NCBI GenBank assembly: GCA_002346625.1
Contig: DEAF01000033.1
Location: forward strand, 2,463 to 34,826
Length of the DNA: 32,364 nucleotides
Direction of reading: 5' to 3'
Origin: Gemmatimonadales bacterium UBA2989
GTDB taxonomy: Bacteria; Gemmatimonadota; Gemmatimonadetes; Longimicrobiales; Gaopeijiaceae
Numbering within the stretch: the first letter of the stretch is position 1; every line of letters starts with the position of its first letter. The notes below the pieces were generated by a model. It saw only the letters and a program-made list of their open reading frames with translations, had not been told where the DNA came from and did not search any database. The translations under genes and the position numbers were made by a program. Positions 15,435 through 22,357 of the stretch are shown here, piece by piece.

Positions 15435-15454
15435 TTTAGGCAATTTTTAAAATG

Positions 15455-15471
15455 GTCCTATGCAGGACTTT
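15455..15471 (+). terminator. Possible short terminator after the tRNA gene
   Basis: GTCCT-ATGC-AGGAC forms a 5-bp stem followed by TTT, 20 bases past the tRNA. It overlaps the stop codon of the convergent release-factor-like gene. The short stem and T-run make it a weak candidate. Confidence 0.35.
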
Positions 15472-15844
15472 ATTGCGTATCTTCTGAGGGTTTTTTTCTA
15501 AGTGATTTTTTAGCCGAATGTTGCCGTTTGTTGCTTAAGCGTCGTTCTCTGGCAGCTCTAGAAATTTTTGTGGAAATACGTTGTTTCGATTTTTTTCTTG
15601 AGGCTTCAAGTTTTTTGCGTAGTATCCTAAGCGCAGCCTTTTTATTCCCATGTTGGCTCCGGAGTCGCCGGCCGGAAGCGATAATACCGCTCGGTATGTG
15701 TATTAGACGAACGCCACTATCTGTGGTATTCTGATGTTGTCCGCCCTTGCCTCCGGATTTGAATGTCTCAATCCGGCATTGGCTGATAAGTTCATGGTCG
15801 GATTCTGGAATCGGAACCGTAGGGTCCGAATGGTGTTCAGCCAT
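15470..15844 (-). CDS. Peptide chain release factor-like protein (GGQ domain)
   Basis: The 124-residue product is a stand-alone class-I release-factor catalytic domain without a codon-recognition domain, as in ArfB/YaeJ and C12orf65-type proteins that free peptides from stalled ribosomes. The catalytic GGQ is at residues 34-36 within SGGKGGQHQNTTDSGVRL. Next come the family's basic stretch SGRRLRSQHGNKKAAL and a long Lys/Arg-rich tail (about 77-120), which in ArfB inserts into the mRNA channel. I start at the ATG at 15842-15844, preceded by AAGGG at seven bases. A GTG 21 bases further upstream would add residues lacking family support and would overlap that ribosome site. It converges on tRNA-Arg. 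Stalled-ribosome rescue is an inference from the domain layout. Confidence 0.88.
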   Translation of the reverse strand: MAEHHSDPTVPIPESDHELISQCRIETFKSGGKGGQHQNTTDSGVRLIHIPSGIIASGRRLRSQHGNKKAALRILRKKLEASRKKSKQRISTKISRAARERRLSNKRQHSAKKSLRKKPSEDTQ

Positions 15845-15946
15845 TAGCAAGCCCTTGGACTGCACACGTTCTATTGCGATCTTTAATTATTATAAGTATA
15901 GGAATCAAAAATAACTATCAGAATTTTTCCTTTTACAAAATCTTAG

Positions 15947-17035
15947 ATGATCTTAGAGAGAAATAATACCCCGGGAGCGCGCTTCTTGTTAATGGGAGCA
16001 AGCTTGGTTGTTGTTATTGCTGGATTAAGAATGGGGGCCAGTGTCCTGCTCCCATTTGCCTTGGCACTATTCCTGTCAGTATTGAGCATGCCTCTGATGT
16101 CAAAGCTCCGATCTTTTCGTATTCCAGCATCACTTTCTATTTTGATTACGATTATGGTTATAGGTGCCATATTCTCGGGGATCATTCTTCTCGCCACTCA
16201 ATCTGTAGCGGACCTTCAAGGCCAGCTTCCTAGTTATCAGGCTCGACTGCGTGCTTTATACGATTCTTGGGTTTATGGGTTAAGTGGTAGGGTAGGGCTC
16301 CCTCTAGAACAGTATCTTAATCTAGGGTTAATCGATCCAGGGGCCGCCATTGCTCTTTTTGGCCAAACAGCAGCACGTGTAGTCGGATTTTTGGGCAACA
16401 CTTTCTTGGTTCTTTTAGTCATGGTTTTCATATTAGCTGAGGCCACAGTATTCCCCGAGAAATTGCGTGCAATCCGTGGAAATGAAAATGTCAGTGAAAG
16501 TCGGATGACTAAGATAGTAAAAGAAATTCAAGAATATCTTGCAATCAAAACAGCGGTTAGTCTGGCCACTGGTTTATTAATAGGAACTGTGGCCTGGATA
16601 TTGAAATTAGATTTCCCAGTGCTTCTTGGCCTAATTGGATTTGTTATGAATTATATACCCACTGTGGGATCCATCCTGGCCGCTATTCCTGCGATAGTAT
16701 TGAGTCTGGTTCAATTCGGAGCGCTGGGGCACTTTATTGCAGTGTCAGTATCCTATGGAGTTATTAATACAGTTTTTGGAAATATCATAGAACCCCATTT
16801 GATGGGGAGACGTTTAGGCTTATCAACTCTTGTCGTAGTGCTTTCTCTTTTGTTTTGGGCGTGGTTGTGGGGTCCAGTGGGAGCTCTTCTGGCCATCCCT
16901 CTTACTATGATGGTTAAGATTATGTTGGAAAACACAGAAGATCTCCGTTGGATGGCAATCTTATTGGACAAATCTCCAGTGAAGTTTACCAACTACGATA
17001 TTTCTTCAGACTCAGATGGCTCTCAAAATACTTAG
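15947..17035 (+). CDS. AI-2E family transporter (PerM/YdiK/TqsA-like)
   Basis: This 362-residue inner-membrane protein has the AI-2E family layout: helices near 13-60, a third near 62-84, a cytoplasmic or periplasmic amphipathic region (about 87-150), a helix near 150-168 and a block of helices from about 200 to 330. The conserved region FPVLLGLIGFVMNYIPTVGS near 223-242 and the later IIEPHLMGRRLGLSTL near 275-290 identify the family. Members export small molecules or act as ion antiporters; one E. coli member exports autoinducer-2, but most have no such role. The ATG lies after TTAG with no clear ribosome site. The next gene starts 17 bases past its stop. Confidence 0.92.
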   Translation: MILERNNTPGARFLLMGASLVVVIAGLRMGASVLLPFALALFLSVLSMPLMSKLRSFRIPASLSILITIMVIGAIFSGIILLATQSVADLQGQLPSYQARLRALYDSWVYGLSGRVGLPLEQYLNLGLIDPGAAIALFGQTAARVVGFLGNTFLVLLVMVFILAEATVFPEKLRAIRGNENVSESRMTKIVKEIQEYLAIKTAVSLATGLLIGTVAWILKLDFPVLLGLIGFVMNYIPTVGSILAAIPAIVLSLVQFGALGHFIAVSVSYGVINTVFGNIIEPHLMGRRLGLSTLVVVLSLLFWAWLWGPVGALLAIPLTMMVKIMLENTEDLRWMAILLDKSPVKFTNYDISSDSDGSQNT

Positions 17036-17052
17036 GAAATAGGGGCGTACTG

Positions 17053-17568
17053 ATGCCCAGGGTCATGTTCGATAGACTTCCGGACCAGTCACGCTTGTGG
17101 ATTTTTGGTCTTAGCAGGCAGCTTGAATCTGGTGAAGAAGAGAAATTCCTAGCTGCTGTGGATGAATTTTTAAATACCTGGACTGCCCACGGAACACTTC
17201 TGCGGTGTGGCCGGGATTGGCGTTATGGAAGATTCTTACTCATTGCAGTAGACCAAGCTTCTGAGCCTCCATCGGGCTGTTCTATCGATACCATGATTAA
17301 TCTCTTAAAAAATCAAGAGAAGGCCCTTGGTGTGTCTATTGTAGACAATTCTTCAGTATGGTTTCTGGAAGAAGGAGAAATACAAAAATCATCTCGCCAA
17401 GATTTCAAATCTTTAGCAAAAGAGGGGATGGTCGATACCAATACCATAGTGTTCGACAACACTGTGGTAAGCCTGGCTGAATATCGAGCGGGGTATTGGG
17501 AACGCCCTGCCCTTGAAACTTGGCATCAAAAAGCATTCTTCCCTGACTTTGTTCGTAAGTCTAAGTAG
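17053..17568 (+). CDS. Conserved protein of the family often misnamed 'ABC transporter ATPase'
   Basis: I start at the ATG at 17053-17055, after AGGGGCG at 17041-17047, giving 171 residues; the frame reaches back to 16948 inside the transporter gene, but that part has no family support. The pattern MFDRLPDQSRLWIFG, then NTWTAHGTLL (about 43-52), GRFLLIAVDQ, GCSIDTMINLL near 75-85 and a C-terminal AGYWERPALETWHQKAF resembles a small protein known chiefly from Bacteroidota. Database entries often call it ABC transporter ATPase, yet no Walker A, Walker B or signature motif is visible here, so that name is wrong. It is probably cytoplasmic and its function is unknown. It is likely co-transcribed with the AI-2E family gene. 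Confidence 0.85.
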   Translation: MPRVMFDRLPDQSRLWIFGLSRQLESGEEEKFLAAVDEFLNTWTAHGTLLRCGRDWRYGRFLLIAVDQASEPPSGCSIDTMINLLKNQEKALGVSIVDNSSVWFLEEGEIQKSSRQDFKSLAKEGMVDTNTIVFDNTVVSLAEYRAGYWERPALETWHQKAFFPDFVRKSK

Positions 17569-17632
17569 TCAGGATTAAAACATAATTACAGTGTTTTGTC
17601 GAACTATGTTAGAACTGATGAAATGGAATAGG

Positions 17633-17652
17633 TGCCCCCCAAGTAGGGGGCA
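17633..17652. terminator. GC-rich hairpin between convergent genes
   Basis: TGCCCCC (17633-17639) and GGGGGCA (17646-17652) form a 7-bp stem with a 6-base loop between the convergent genes ending at 17568 and 17670. No proper T-tract follows on either strand, so its termination strength is uncertain. Confidence 0.5.
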
Positions 17653-17669
17653 CTCAATTAGAGGTCGGC

Positions 17670-17876
17670 CTAGCCGCTCCTTCTCACATTCTCAGCAGCG
17701 GGACCTTTAGGTCCTTCTCCCATATCGAATTCTACCCGGTCTCCTTCAGATAGGCTCTTGAAACCTTCTCCTTGGATTGCGGAGTAATGGACGAAGCAAT
17801 CACGTTCGCCGTCATCTGGAGTTATAAATCCAAACCCTTTACTATCGTTGAACCACTTAACTGTCCCCTGCGTCAT
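17670..17876 (-). CDS. Cold-shock domain protein (CspA family)
   Basis: This 68-residue single-domain protein binds single-stranded RNA and DNA and acts as an RNA chaperone. The RNP1 motif KGFGFI is at 13-18 and the RNP2 motif is in CFVHYSAI near 27-34. W8 and the nearby aromatics form the usual nucleic-acid platform. The ending GPKGPAAENVR is typical of the family. The ATG at 17874-17876 has a strong GAGGGAG at seven bases. The leader is about 70 bases long and contains several inverted repeats, in keeping with mRNA structure control of cold-shock genes. Confidence 0.96.
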   Translation of the reverse strand: MTQGTVKWFNDSKGFGFITPDDGERDCFVHYSAIQGEGFKSLSEGDRVEFDMGEGPKGPAAENVRRSG

Positions 17877-17910
17877 GCACCAGCTCCCTCTAAAACGTTT
17901 TGTAAGTTAC

Positions 17911-17980
17911 GTACTCTTTTGAGCACTAGTCTGTCCTATTTGAACCGGGCCACACTACTGGCTTTCTCTGTGATGGTCAA
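17911..17980 (-). promoter_or_regulatory. Candidate csp promoter and structured leader
   Basis: On the minus strand TTGACC (complement 17975-17980) and TAGTGT (complement 17952-17957) are 17 bases apart. Downstream the leader holds GUGCUC-AAAA-GAGUAC (complement 17911-17926), which pairs fully if one G-U is allowed. Further on are GTAAGTTAC and the palindrome AAAACGTTTT (17893-17902 region). The -10 match is only partial. Confidence 0.35.
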
Positions 17981-18031
17981 GCTTTAGGGATACAAAATTC
18001 ATAATGCACTATCTGTATCCAGGTGGTATTA

Positions 18032-18586
18032 TTACAGCTTGGGGAGTGTGACTCCAACCTGATCCTGGTATTTACCATTGCGATCAGCGTAAGCAATGTC
18101 CGGCTCTTGATCTCCTTCGAAAAAGAGGATTTGGGCTATGCCCTCTCCTCCGTATATCTTTGCCGGGAGCGGTGTGGTGTTGGATATCTCTAGGGTCAGA
18201 TTTCCACACCAAGTAGGTTCCAGTGGAGTCACATTGACTATTATGCCACATCGTGCATAGGTACTTTTCCCCACACAAACAACCAAGACATTACGGGGTA
18301 TCCGGAAATATTCTTCAGTTCTTGCTAGAGCAAAAGAATTAGGTGGGATGATACATTCGGTCTCGTTAACATTTACAAATGATCGATCGTCAAATTTTTT
18401 AGGATCAACAATTACGTTGTGAACGTTCGTGAAAACTTTGAATTCAGAGGCGACACGGATATCGTATCCGTAAGAGGAAAGCCCGTAAGAAATGTTACCT
18501 TCCTTTACCTGTCCGCCTTCAAAGGGTTCTATCATTCCGTGTTCTTCGGCCATCATACGGATCCAGTTGTCGCTCTTGATTGGCAT
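18032..18586 (-). CDS. dcd: dCTP deaminase
   Basis: Dcd converts dCTP to dUTP, the main source of dUMP for thymidylate synthesis in many bacteria. The 184 residues match the family length (about 180-195). Signatures are SSYGYDIR at 37-44, GKSTYARCGIIVNVTPLEP at 106-124 with the catalytic-site Ser and Arg (S108, R112), and LTLEISNTTPLPAKIY with the catalytic Glu at E133. The C-terminal lid GKYQDQVGVTLPK closes over the triphosphate. I see no sign of the fused bifunctional dCTP deaminase/dUTPase, so a separate dUTPase is expected elsewhere. The ATG has a poor ribosome site. It is divergent from the nuo operon across a 221-base spacer. Confidence 0.96.
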   Translation of the reverse strand: MPIKSDNWIRMMAEEHGMIEPFEGGQVKEGNISYGLSSYGYDIRVASEFKVFTNVHNVIVDPKKFDDRSFVNVNETECIIPPNSFALARTEEYFRIPRNVLVVCVGKSTYARCGIIVNVTPLEPTWCGNLTLEISNTTPLPAKIYGGEGIAQILFFEGDQEPDIAYADRNGKYQDQVGVTLPKL

Positions 18587-18606
18587 ATTTTATGGCTTGA
18601 ATTGTT

Positions 18607-18676
18607 TTAGATGGAAACTAAGTTCTTAAAAGAAACTCTAACTTTAGAATAGTCTAATTTTTAAAATTACATCTAA
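18607..18676. promoter_or_regulatory. Cluster of five TCTAA/TTAGA half-sites between dcd and nuoA
   Basis: The 5-mer occurs as TTAGA at 18607-18611 and 18644-18648 and as TCTAA at 18637-18641, 18653-18657 and 18672-18676. The middle three alternate in orientation and create inverted repeats TCTAA-CT-TTAGA and TTAGA-ATAG-TCTAA. On the minus strand a possible dcd promoter, TTGTTA (complement 18674-18679) and TAGACT (complement 18651-18656) with a 17-base spacer, overlaps them. The spacer is AT-rich, which raises chance matches. Confidence 0.35.
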
Positions 18677-18738
18677 CAAAGTAAGATGCTTTAAGACGAT
18701 ACTGCAAACAAACTCTATTTAAGTCATCAAAAAACATC

Positions 18739-18766
18739 TTGACACTTATTCTAACCTTGGAATACT
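18739..18766 (+). promoter_or_regulatory. sigma70-type promoter of the nuo operon
   Basis: A perfect TTGACA (18739-18744) is followed after 16 bases by AATACT (18761-18766), with transcription expected to start near 18773. That leaves a leader of about 35 bases to the nuoA ATG at 18808. The first three bases of the -35 box form a TTG in frame with nuoA, which explains why a longer nuoA reading is possible but unlikely. Confidence 0.6.
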
Positions 18767-18807
18767 TTCTTAGTGAATCATTTCACAATCTACAATCTTC
18801 AGGCGCA

Positions 18808-19164
18808 ATGCTGGGATCATACATACCGCTTTTGATCCTATTTGGTGTGTCAATCGTCAATGCCCTAGGAATGGGCATTGCTTCTCACATTCTTAATCCA
18901 CGTCGCCCAAATCCACAAAAGGATATGCCGTACGAATCAGGCATGATCCCGATTGGAGATACGCGTGCTCGTTTTTCAGTTAAATTCTACTTAGTAGCTA
19001 TAAGTTTTATCGTATTTGATTTGGAAACCATCTTCTTAATCCCATGGGCTGTGGAGATGCGAGAGTTAGGATGGGGAGCCTTTCTGGCAGTTAGTATGTT
19101 CGTATTTGTCCTTGCCGTTGGACTTGTTTACGAATGGAAAAAAGGAGGATTAGAATGGGATTGA
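18808..19164 (+). CDS. nuoA: NADH-quinone oxidoreductase subunit A
   Basis: NuoA is a three-helix membrane subunit of complex I near the quinone site and the junction with the peripheral arm. Starting from the ATG at 18808 the protein has 118 residues, a normal length. The loop after helix 1 has the conserved PYESGMIPIGDTRARFSVKF, and helix 2 has FIVFDLETIFLIPWA with its acidic residues. A TTG start at 18739 would add 23 residues, but that TTG is part of the -35 box. Its end overlaps the nuoB start by 10 bases. Confidence 0.93.
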   Translation: MLGSYIPLLILFGVSIVNALGMGIASHILNPRRPNPQKDMPYESGMIPIGDTRARFSVKFYLVAISFIVFDLETIFLIPWAVEMRELGWGAFLAVSMFVFVLAVGLVYEWKKGGLEWD

Positions 19165-19871
19165 ACAGGGATGGTGTGAATACACAGGATATTTTTGAAG
19201 CTCAAGATATGGGTTATTCGGGTGGACATAAGGGCATTGAAATGGGCGGAGGCGGTCCTACATTCTTAACTACTAAAATAGATTTTGTGGTAAATTGGGC
19301 ACGCAAGAATTCTCTTTGGCCCATGCCTTTCGGGACTGCTTGTTGTGCGATCGAAATGATGGCTTCTGCTGCATCTAATTTTGATTTGGCACGATTCGGC
19401 ATGGAACGCATGTCTTTCAGCCCTAGGCAGGCAGACGTCTTGATCTGTGCTGGACGCGTGCCGTATAAACTGGCTCCTGTGCTTAGGAGGACCTACGATC
19501 AAATGATGCAACCTAAGTGGGTGGTTTCCATGGGTGCTTGTGCCAGCTCTGGGGGGGTATTCGACACCTATTCAATGGTTCAGGGGATCGATACCATAGT
19601 TCCAGTAGATGTATATGTACCAGGATGCCCGCCTCGTCCAGAAGGCCTTATATATGGACTGATGATGATCCAAGAAAAGATTCGAGAAGAAACTCTTGCC
19701 GATCATAGTGAACTCAGATCAGAAGACCCTGATCGTGCTGGCCTTCCCGAGGCAGGAGATGAAGATATTAGTGCACTGTCTGGACCCTTTGGGAATTCTA
19801 CTCAACAAGAATACCTGACGGGCTTAGCCCAAACCAAGAGGCCGGATCGACCCAAGGATTTGCTTCCTTAA
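19155..19871 (+). CDS. nuoB: NADH-quinone oxidoreductase subunit B
   Basis: NuoB carries cluster N2, the last [4Fe-4S] centre, which passes electrons to quinone. With the start at 19155 (AAAGGAGG at 19140-19147), the ligands are C63 and C64 in FGTACCAIE, C129 in MGACASSGG and C158 in VPGCPPRPEG. All four are present. The conserved core ends near residue 178. A hydrophilic, acidic tail of about 60 residues (180-238) follows, which makes the protein longer than the usual 160-200. An ATG 21 bases upstream is in frame but lies before the ribosome site. Confidence 0.96.
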   Translation: MGLNRDGVNTQDIFEAQDMGYSGGHKGIEMGGGGPTFLTTKIDFVVNWARKNSLWPMPFGTACCAIEMMASAASNFDLARFGMERMSFSPRQADVLICAGRVPYKLAPVLRRTYDQMMQPKWVVSMGACASSGGVFDTYSMVQGIDTIVPVDVYVPGCPPRPEGLIYGLMMIQEKIREETLADHSELRSEDPDRAGLPEAGDEDISALSGPFGNSTQQEYLTGLAQTKRPDRPKDLLP

Positions 19872-19882
19872 AAAAATGGAAC

Positions 19883-20479
19883 ATGGCAGAAAATAATACT
19901 ATAGACGCCCTAAAAAACGTTTTCAGTGAATCTATTTTACACCATGAGATTAATGCTGGAGACCAGTGTGTAGTCTTTGTCAGTCCATCTCAAAATACTG
20001 AAATCTTATCTTGGTTAAGGGAAGAGCCCACTCAAAGTTATGATTTATTAGTTGATGTGACGGCAGTCGATTTTGGGGAGGGGCTTCCACTCCAAGTGGT
20101 CTATCAACTCTGGTCCCTTAAACACAAGAATTCTCTTAGAATTAAGTGTGAATTAGAGATCGAAAATCTGACTATAAAAACTGTAACTTCAATATGGAAA
20201 TCAGCTGATTGGCTAGAGCGTGAAGTCTATGATCTCTTCGGTGTTGAGTTCATAGGGCACCCCGACCTACGCCGTATTCTTATGCCTAAGACATATGATG
20301 AGGGACATCCCCTCAGAAAAGATTTTCCATTAAGGGGACGTTTCTCGCGGGCTGAACAAACAAGACGTGCCTTGTCTCAGGATTATCACGATTACTATAC
20401 AGAAGAGATGTTAGAAATAGGTGGTGAGCCTGCAGTATCTTCGCCGAAATACGATACAGACAAAGGAAATGCGTCATGA
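19883..20479 (+). CDS. nuoC: NADH-quinone oxidoreductase subunit C
   Basis: NuoC (30-kDa subunit) is a hydrophilic part of the connecting module that packs against NuoD. The 198 residues include the family signature WLEREVYDLFGVEFIGHPDLRRIL around 110-133 (shown here in part as DLFGVEFIGHPDLRR) and the following GHPLRKDFPLRG. The gene is separate from nuoD rather than fused. Its stop overlaps the nuoD start in an ATGA arrangement. The last 30 residues are poorly conserved in type. Confidence 0.95.
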   Translation: MAENNTIDALKNVFSESILHHEINAGDQCVVFVSPSQNTEILSWLREEPTQSYDLLVDVTAVDFGEGLPLQVVYQLWSLKHKNSLRIKCELEIENLTIKTVTSIWKSADWLEREVYDLFGVEFIGHPDLRRILMPKTYDEGHPLRKDFPLRGRFSRAEQTRRALSQDYHDYYTEEMLEIGGEPAVSSPKYDTDKGNAS

Positions 20480-21675
20480 CGCATGTATCGTCCATAGAGC
20501 CTGATATAGGCTCAGAACACATGCTGATTAACATAGGCCCTCAACATCCTGCGACCCACGGGGTTCTTCGGCTGGTTTGTGAGCTTGACGGTGAAACTGT
20601 GATTAAGGTTATGCCAGATATAGGATATTTGCATTCTTCTTTTGAAAAACTTGGTGAATATAGAACATGGAATCAAATAGTTCCTCTAACAGATAGGATG
20701 GATTACCTGGCACCTCTTATATATAACTGTGCTTACGTTATGGCTGTTGAGAAATTAATGGGGCTAGAAGTGACCGAACGCTGTAAAATAGTTCGTGTTA
20801 TATGTATGGAAATGGATCGTATATTCAGCCATCTCTTATGGCTGGGAACCACCGCAATAGATGTGGGTGCTTTTACCCCTTTCCTTTACGCATTCCAAGA
20901 ACGAGAGCGCATCTATAGCCTCCATGAGTCCTTTACAGGTGCACGCATAACTACATCTGCAACAAGGGTTGGCGGCATGATGGCGGATCTACCTGACGGA
21001 TGGATTGAGTCACTCAAAGATTTCCTTGATACTGTAACGAAAACACTGGACGAAATCGATTCACTGTTAACTACAAATGCGATCTATCTCGGACGAACCA
21101 TAGACGTCGGGGTTATTTCCGGGGAAGATGCCATAAATCATGGATTGACCGGCCCTAATCTCAGGGCTTCTGGTGTGCCCTACGACCTCCGTAAGGATCA
21201 TCCTTATTACGATTATGAAACCTATGACTTTGAAGTTCCTATAGGAGAAAATGGCGATTGTTATGATCGTTATTTGGTCCGTATGGAAGAGATGCGTCAA
21301 AGTATTAAAATACTCCATCAGGCTATTGATCGCCTTCCTGAAGGCCCTATAAATGTAGATGACCCTCGAGTGTCTCTCCCCAGTAAAACTGACTGCATGA
21401 ATGACATGGAGTCGATGATTCACCATTTCAAGTTGATTACAGAAGGGATATCCGTACCAGCTGGAGATTGTTATTTCGCAGTAGAGGGTTCCAAGGGTGA
21501 ATTGGGCATGTACGTAGTAAGTGACGGAGGCTACAAGCCAGTAAGATGGAGGATACGCCCCCCTTCGTTCGTCAATTTATCAGTGATCTCTAAATTAGCA
21601 GAGGGCCATCTTGTCTCCGATCTGATCATGATAAATGCCAGCCTGGATATCGTTCTTGGTGAAATAGATCGATGA
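20476..21675 (+). CDS. nuoD: NADH-quinone oxidoreductase subunit D
   Basis: NuoD (49-kDa subunit) forms the quinone cavity with NuoB and NuoH. The 399 residues contain INIGPQHPATHGVLRL near 18-33, including the His that contacts the quinone head group. TDRMDYLAPL near 72-81 holds the partner Tyr. The region FEKLGEYRTWNQ and the C-terminal VLGEIDR are family hallmarks. It overlaps nuoC by 4 bases and nuoE by 4 bases, so all three are probably translationally coupled. No hydrogenase-type cysteines are present, as expected. Confidence 0.96.
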   Translation: MTHVSSIEPDIGSEHMLINIGPQHPATHGVLRLVCELDGETVIKVMPDIGYLHSSFEKLGEYRTWNQIVPLTDRMDYLAPLIYNCAYVMAVEKLMGLEVTERCKIVRVICMEMDRIFSHLLWLGTTAIDVGAFTPFLYAFQERERIYSLHESFTGARITTSATRVGGMMADLPDGWIESLKDFLDTVTKTLDEIDSLLTTNAIYLGRTIDVGVISGEDAINHGLTGPNLRASGVPYDLRKDHPYYDYETYDFEVPIGENGDCYDRYLVRMEEMRQSIKILHQAIDRLPEGPINVDDPRVSLPSKTDCMNDMESMIHHFKLITEGISVPAGDCYFAVEGSKGELGMYVVSDGGYKPVRWRIRPPSFVNLSVISKLAEGHLVSDLIMINASLDIVLGEIDR

Positions 21676-22355
21676 GCAAGATCCCTTTCAAAAACGATGG
21701 CTGGTCAGGTAATACTGGAGAGTATGACCTCACGGAAGAACAAGTACGGGGTATCGATTTTGTAGGGGAACGGCCAATTGGAGGGGGACACCCTTCGGTG
21801 TCTCCAAGTTACCCTTACATGCTCGAAGATAAAAATCCAGACGCCTCTCTTTTTGAGGGGCCATACAAAGAGCGTTTTGAAAAAATATTAACACGCTATC
21901 CAGATAAACAAGCTGCACTAATCCCAGCCCTGAATTTAGCTCAAGAACTGAGAGGTTATATATCTCCAGTAACTATGGATGAAATCGCTAATCTGATCGG
22001 GCTATCACCAGCTTATGTTCGTAGTGTCTCAACTTTTTACACTATGTATAACAAACAACCTGTAGGAAAATATTTAATCCAGGTTTGTACCAATATTAGT
22101 TGTAATTTATGTGGTGGCGAGGATGTGCTAGATGCCTTTTTGAAATATACCAATGCTGAGTTGGGTGAAATATCTAATGACGGAATATTCACTACTATAG
22201 AGGCAGAATGTTTAGCGGGATGTGGCTTTCCTACTTGTGTACAAATTAATTCTCAATACTTCGAAAACGTAACTATTAACGAAGTCCCTAAAATTGTTGA
22301 TTACTTGAAGAGTATTCATGAAAAATCTTCCATGTCCCAAGAAGAAGAGGGTTAG
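21672..22355 (+). CDS. nuoE: NADH-quinone oxidoreductase subunit E (extended N-terminus)
   Basis: NuoE (24-kDa subunit) holds the [2Fe-2S] cluster N1a beside the FMN of NuoF. Its thioredoxin-like domain begins near residue 66 (RFEKILTRYP). The ligands C139, C144, C180 and C184 are visible in VCTNISC and ECLAGCGFPTC with the expected C-x4-C and C-x3-C spacing. At 227 residues it is longer than most bacterial NuoE proteins because of a polar, Gly/Pro-rich N-terminal segment of about 65 residues. The nuoF start follows after two bases. Confidence 0.95.
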   Translation: MSKIPFKNDGWSGNTGEYDLTEEQVRGIDFVGERPIGGGHPSVSPSYPYMLEDKNPDASLFEGPYKERFEKILTRYPDKQAALIPALNLAQELRGYISPVTMDEIANLIGLSPAYVRSVSTFYTMYNKQPVGKYLIQVCTNISCNLCGGEDVLDAFLKYTNAELGEISNDGIFTTIEAECLAGCGFPTCVQINSQYFENVTINEVPKIVDYLKSIHEKSSMSQEEEG

Positions 22356-22357
22356 GC

